DNA of 64,000 nucleotides. It comes from Mesotoga sp. Brook.08.105.5.1 (GTDB lineage Bacteria; Thermotogota; Thermotogae; Petrotogales; Kosmotogaceae). A program made the translations under genes and the position numbers. This document shows, one piece after another, positions 61,593 through 64,000 of the stretch. Positions within the stretch are counted from its first letter, which is position 1; each line of letters begins with the position of its first letter. The stretch lies in NCBI RefSeq assembly GCF_002752635.1, contig NZ_AYTW01000013.1, positions 32,546-96,545 of the forward strand, in the 5' to 3' direction. The notes under the pieces were generated by a model that was not told the origin of the DNA, searched no databases, and worked only from the letters and a program-made list of their open reading frames with translations.

Positions 61593-62081
61593 TTACAGTA
61601 CGCTGGAATCAGGACTCCCTGTCCTGAGCTGGTGTTTGCTCGCTACCTCATATAACTGTACTGAACTCAGAGAATTCCATTCTGTCTTGAGACGTGAAGA
61701 AAGCCAAATCGGAAGTACTCTGTACTTCTCAATCTCTCCAATTTCCACCCATTTGACTTCAACCAACGTTGGAACTCCCGAGTTATCTGGATCTGATCCC
61801 AGGTTGGTCCTTCCCGAGACGTAATCGCAGGAAAATATCACCTCCAGAAGGCTTTCTCTTTTGAATTCCTGTAGTGCAACAACCGATTTAGGAAAGACTT
61901 CAAGATAAGTCTCTTCCCTTATCTCTCTCTTGATTGCAGTAAAAAGATCTTCGCCTGGTTCAACAAGTCCGCCGGGGAAACACCAGAAGGGAGGTCTGTC
62001 GCGATGCTCATGACGAACAAGAAGAACAGATTCGTCTTTTATGACCAAAGCTCTTACACTAATACGATGTGTATTCTTCAT
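61593..62081 (-). CDS. Nudix hydrolase
   Basis: 162 residues from ATG 62081 (GAGGTG upstream); the longer frame to 62105 is less likely. The Nudix box is complete: GGLVEPGEDLFTAIKREIREE followed by TYLEV. It hydrolyses a nucleoside-diphosphate-linked compound; substrate undetermined. Divergent from the comM-like gene, 88 bases away. Confidence 0.87.
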   Translation of the reverse strand: MKNTHRISVRALVIKDESVLLVRHEHRDRPPFWCFPGGLVEPGEDLFTAIKREIREETYLEVFPKSVVALQEFKRESLLEVIFSCDYVSGRTNLGSDPDNSGVPTLVEVKWVEIGEIEKYRVLPIWLSSRLKTEWNSLSSVQLYEVASKHQLRTGSPDSSVL

Positions 62082-62169
62082 ATGCACACCTCGACCATGC
62101 CTCATTTCAAGTATATCACCTCTTCGCCTCTTGATTGATATAATTTCATATATGATAGGAGGTTATGAG

Positions 62170-63681
62170 ATGCGCTATTCAAGAGTTAGAACGATTACAA
62201 CCATGGGTCTTAACGTTTTGGATGTTCTCGTTGAGCTGGATATTGACAGCAGGGCAGTAATCCAGGAGATGGATATCGTAGGTCTTGGAGACACCGTAAT
62301 TAAGGAGAGCAAGAAGAGAGTTAAGAGTGCCGTCAAGAACTCGGGGATAGAGCTACCCAACGGTCGAATAACGGTCAACCTAGCTCCGAGCGATGTGAAA
62401 AAGGAGGGATCTTATCTCGATCTTCCTATAGCGGTGGGGTTGCTTAAGGCAACTTCGAAAATCAAAACCGATCTTTCCGATTACATTTTCTTTGGTGAAC
62501 TGGGTCTTGACGGAAGCCTTAGGCGAGTAAGAGGCGTCTTGCCAATTCTGCTTTCGCTTTCCAGCAGGGCAAATGGTCTAAGAGTTGTGCTTCCTGCCCC
62601 AAACAGACAGGAAGCTACAATAGTGAACAACCTTACTATTTTCACGGCGGATAGTTTGAACGATTTGGTTGGCTTTTTGAACGGACACGTGGAGAAAAAA
62701 CCCGTCGTCTATTCGCAGCCCGAATTGGGAAGTATGAATGGGCCGGACATGTCTGAGATAAAGGGACAGGAGTTTGCTAAGAGGGCTTCTGAAGTCGCCG
62801 CGGCAGGAGGGCACAACATTTCCCTTCGAGGGTCCCCGGGATGTGGAAAAACAATGCTTGCCCGCAGAATTCCATCTATTCTCCCTCCGCTAACTATGGA
62901 TGAAGCTATTGAGACCACAATGATTTACAGCGTTGCTGGACTGCTGGGTGAAAGAGGCCTGATAAAAGAGAGACCATTCAGGTCTCCTCACCATACTGCG
63001 TCGACAACATCTATCGTTGGTGGTGGAAATGATGCTAGACCGGGTGAAATTAGTCTTGCCCACAACGGTGTCTTATTCATGGACGAGTTTCCGGAGTTCA
63101 GAAGAGATGTAATCGAGGCTCTCAGACAACCGCTGGAGGATGGAGTAATTACTGTTGCAAGAGCAAAACTGACAGCCACTTATCCTGCCAGATTCATGCT
63201 CATAGCTGCCCAAAACCCGTGTCCTTGCGGATGGTACGGGGACAAAACAAGAGAGTGCACATGTTCTTGGTATGACATTCAAAGATATAACAGGAAGATC
63301 TCGGGTCCAATGGAAGATAGGATAGATATCTTCGTTGACATGCCAAGACTCGATTTCGATAAGTATATGGAAAACTCAACGGCAGAAAGCTCTGACGAAG
63401 TTCGGAAGAGAGTTATTACGGCAAGGAAGAGACAGTCGTCGAGATATGCAGGAATGAGCATATTTTCGAATAGTCAGCTCAGTCATGCCTTACTGAAAGA
63501 ATACGTGCCGCTAGACTCAGCATCGAGATCACTTCTTTCGGCAGCCGTGGAAAAGATGAAATTAACTGCAAGGGCCATTGATAGAGTTCTTAAAGTAGCA
63601 CTTACTATAGCCGATCTCGAAGAAAGTGAAGTTAAGGCCAGGCACATTGCTGAAGCCTTACAGTATCGAAGAAAGACCTAG
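62170..63681 (+). CDS. ComM/YifB family Mg-chelatase-like AAA+ protein
   Basis: 503 residues from ATG 62170 (AGGAGGTTATG upstream). N-terminal ChlI-like domain (GLGDTVIKESKKRVKSAVKNSG, ITVNLAPSDVKKEGSYLDLPIA), AAA+ core with Walker A GSPGCGKTMLA, Walker B ILFMDEFPEF, PFRSPHHTAS, and the zinc-like CPCGWYGDKTRECTCS loop, then the C-terminal Mg-chelatase domain. ComM is a hexameric helicase that promotes branch migration during natural transformation. Its stop lies in a hairpin; no dprA here. Confidence 0.93.
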   Translation: MRYSRVRTITTMGLNVLDVLVELDIDSRAVIQEMDIVGLGDTVIKESKKRVKSAVKNSGIELPNGRITVNLAPSDVKKEGSYLDLPIAVGLLKATSKIKTDLSDYIFFGELGLDGSLRRVRGVLPILLSLSSRANGLRVVLPAPNRQEATIVNNLTIFTADSLNDLVGFLNGHVEKKPVVYSQPELGSMNGPDMSEIKGQEFAKRASEVAAAGGHNISLRGSPGCGKTMLARRIPSILPPLTMDEAIETTMIYSVAGLLGERGLIKERPFRSPHHTASTTSIVGGGNDARPGEISLAHNGVLFMDEFPEFRRDVIEALRQPLEDGVITVARAKLTATYPARFMLIAAQNPCPCGWYGDKTRECTCSWYDIQRYNRKISGPMEDRIDIFVDMPRLDFDKYMENSTAESSDEVRKRVITARKRQSSRYAGMSIFSNSQLSHALLKEYVPLDSASRSLLSAAVEKMKLTARAIDRVLKVALTIADLEESEVKARHIAEALQYRRKT

Positions 63682-63699
63682 AGTTCGGCACTCTAGGTC
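63675..63699 (+). terminator. Hairpin over the comM stop codon
   Basis: GACCTAGAG and CTCTAGGTC pair perfectly around TTCGGCA; the stop TAG is in the left arm. There is no T-run after it, so a normal terminator may have been interrupted by the element that follows. Confidence 0.55.
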
Positions 63700-63720
63700 T
63701 CCATGAGAGATCTGACCAGA

Positions 63721-64000
63721 GTGTGCCAAGAAGGCGAAGAAGGAAACTTCAAGCCATGCTTAATCGAAGATGAGGGAGGGCCCCTCGAAGCCGCCATGCA
63801 GGTGGAGGCTTCAAACCACCGTAAGCTGCTGTGGTAAAGAGCCATGGTAGTGAACGTTACGGGAAAAGGCGGGACAGTGATCCCGTCAGGTGAGTACCAG
63901 AGGAGACGAATACAAGTGAACCACCGTGAACGTGTCGTAAGGACCCTTAGTGTCATCAAAACCAGGAGGACCAACTATCCCGGGGTAAGTCTGAAGGAAA
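63721..64000 (+). mobile_element. Probable 5' end of a group II intron (continues beyond window)
   Basis: The 280 bases from GTGTGCC carry no plausible gene and look like structured RNA. They open with the group II 5' consensus GTGYG. Many complementary G-rich and C-rich stretches follow (GGGAGGGCCCCTCGAAG, GGCGGGACAGTGATCCCG, GGGGTAAGTCTGAAGGAAA), as in intron domain I. It lies just after a hairpin behind comM, a kind of site favoured by bacterial introns. The reverse transcriptase and domains V/VI would lie outside, so identification is tentative. Confidence 0.5.

Noticed and set aside
63693..63974. 93-codon minus-strand frame at the right edge
   Set aside because: It lies antisense to the structured intron-like sequence and looks like a chance frame in GC-rich hairpins.

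Overview
The window looks like a chromosomal segment of a mesophilic or moderately thermophilic Thermotogota bacterium, most likely Mesotoga/Kosmotogaceae. This is an inference from gene content and order. The clues are a cyclic 2,3-diphosphoglycerate synthetase-like protein, an LptA-like protein and an OmpH/Skp protein for an outer envelope, a TM1225-like GH130 locus with MalFG-type ABC genes, many GTG/TTG starts, and tightly overlapping operons. No database search was possible.

Layout. 1-5 kb: end of a sugar ABC ATPase, a zinc-phospholipase-like gene, a hairpin-repeat array and a large PAS/GAF/HD-GYP regulator. 5-9.4 kb: a polyferredoxin, a GNAT enzyme and three decayed or small genes, including an MFS transporter broken by stops. 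9.4-12.6 kb: a copper operon (SHOCT protein, copA, copZ, csoR) with a CsoR-type operator. 12.8-14.2 kb: DJ-1 protein and a secreted hydrolase. 14.4-21.9 kb: a stringent-response/translation/envelope operon (rel, dtd, skp-like, lptB-like, LOG-like, gltX, pseudopilin, HEAT repeats). 21.9-23 kb: ecfT and queD. 23.3-24.6 kb: a gene-poor island with two inverted 32-residue microprotein genes around hairpin repeats. 24.8-27.6 kb: two tandem paralogous regulators with ArsR-type HTH and a HAD hydrolase. 27.6-36.7 kb: regulators, acetyltransferase, an ABC exporter, a ThiF/ThiS pair, a cDPG synthetase-like enzyme, and frameshifted flavodoxin, GyrI-like and helix-hairpin-helix genes. 36.8-40.8 kb: pfkB, rsmE, serS, lptA-like, marR. 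40.9-49 kb: dense housekeeping genes (rnhB, mazG, surA-like, DUF59, prmC; sir2; trpS, scpA, scpB, rluB). 49-58.9 kb: a mannoside utilisation locus with LacI operators. 59-64 kb: a second repeat region, tRNA-Val, rng, hpf, nudix, comM/yifB, and what looks like the 5' end of a group II intron.

Functional reading. Most genes are ordinary. The most unusual part is 23.3-24.6 kb. Two 32-residue open frames on opposite strands have the same -35/-10/leader architecture, base for base in spacing, a shared leader sequence, palindromes over the promoters, good ribosome sites and their own terminators. They face each other across an array of small hairpins with variable self-complementary stems and a shared linker. 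A related hairpin array lies at 1.6-1.8 kb, and a 90-bp unit of the island recurs inverted at 59.1 kb. Several genes carry single-base frameshifts. One shift lies at a G6 tract, and a G7 tract sits at the scpB/rluB junction, so both real decay and assembly error should be kept in mind.
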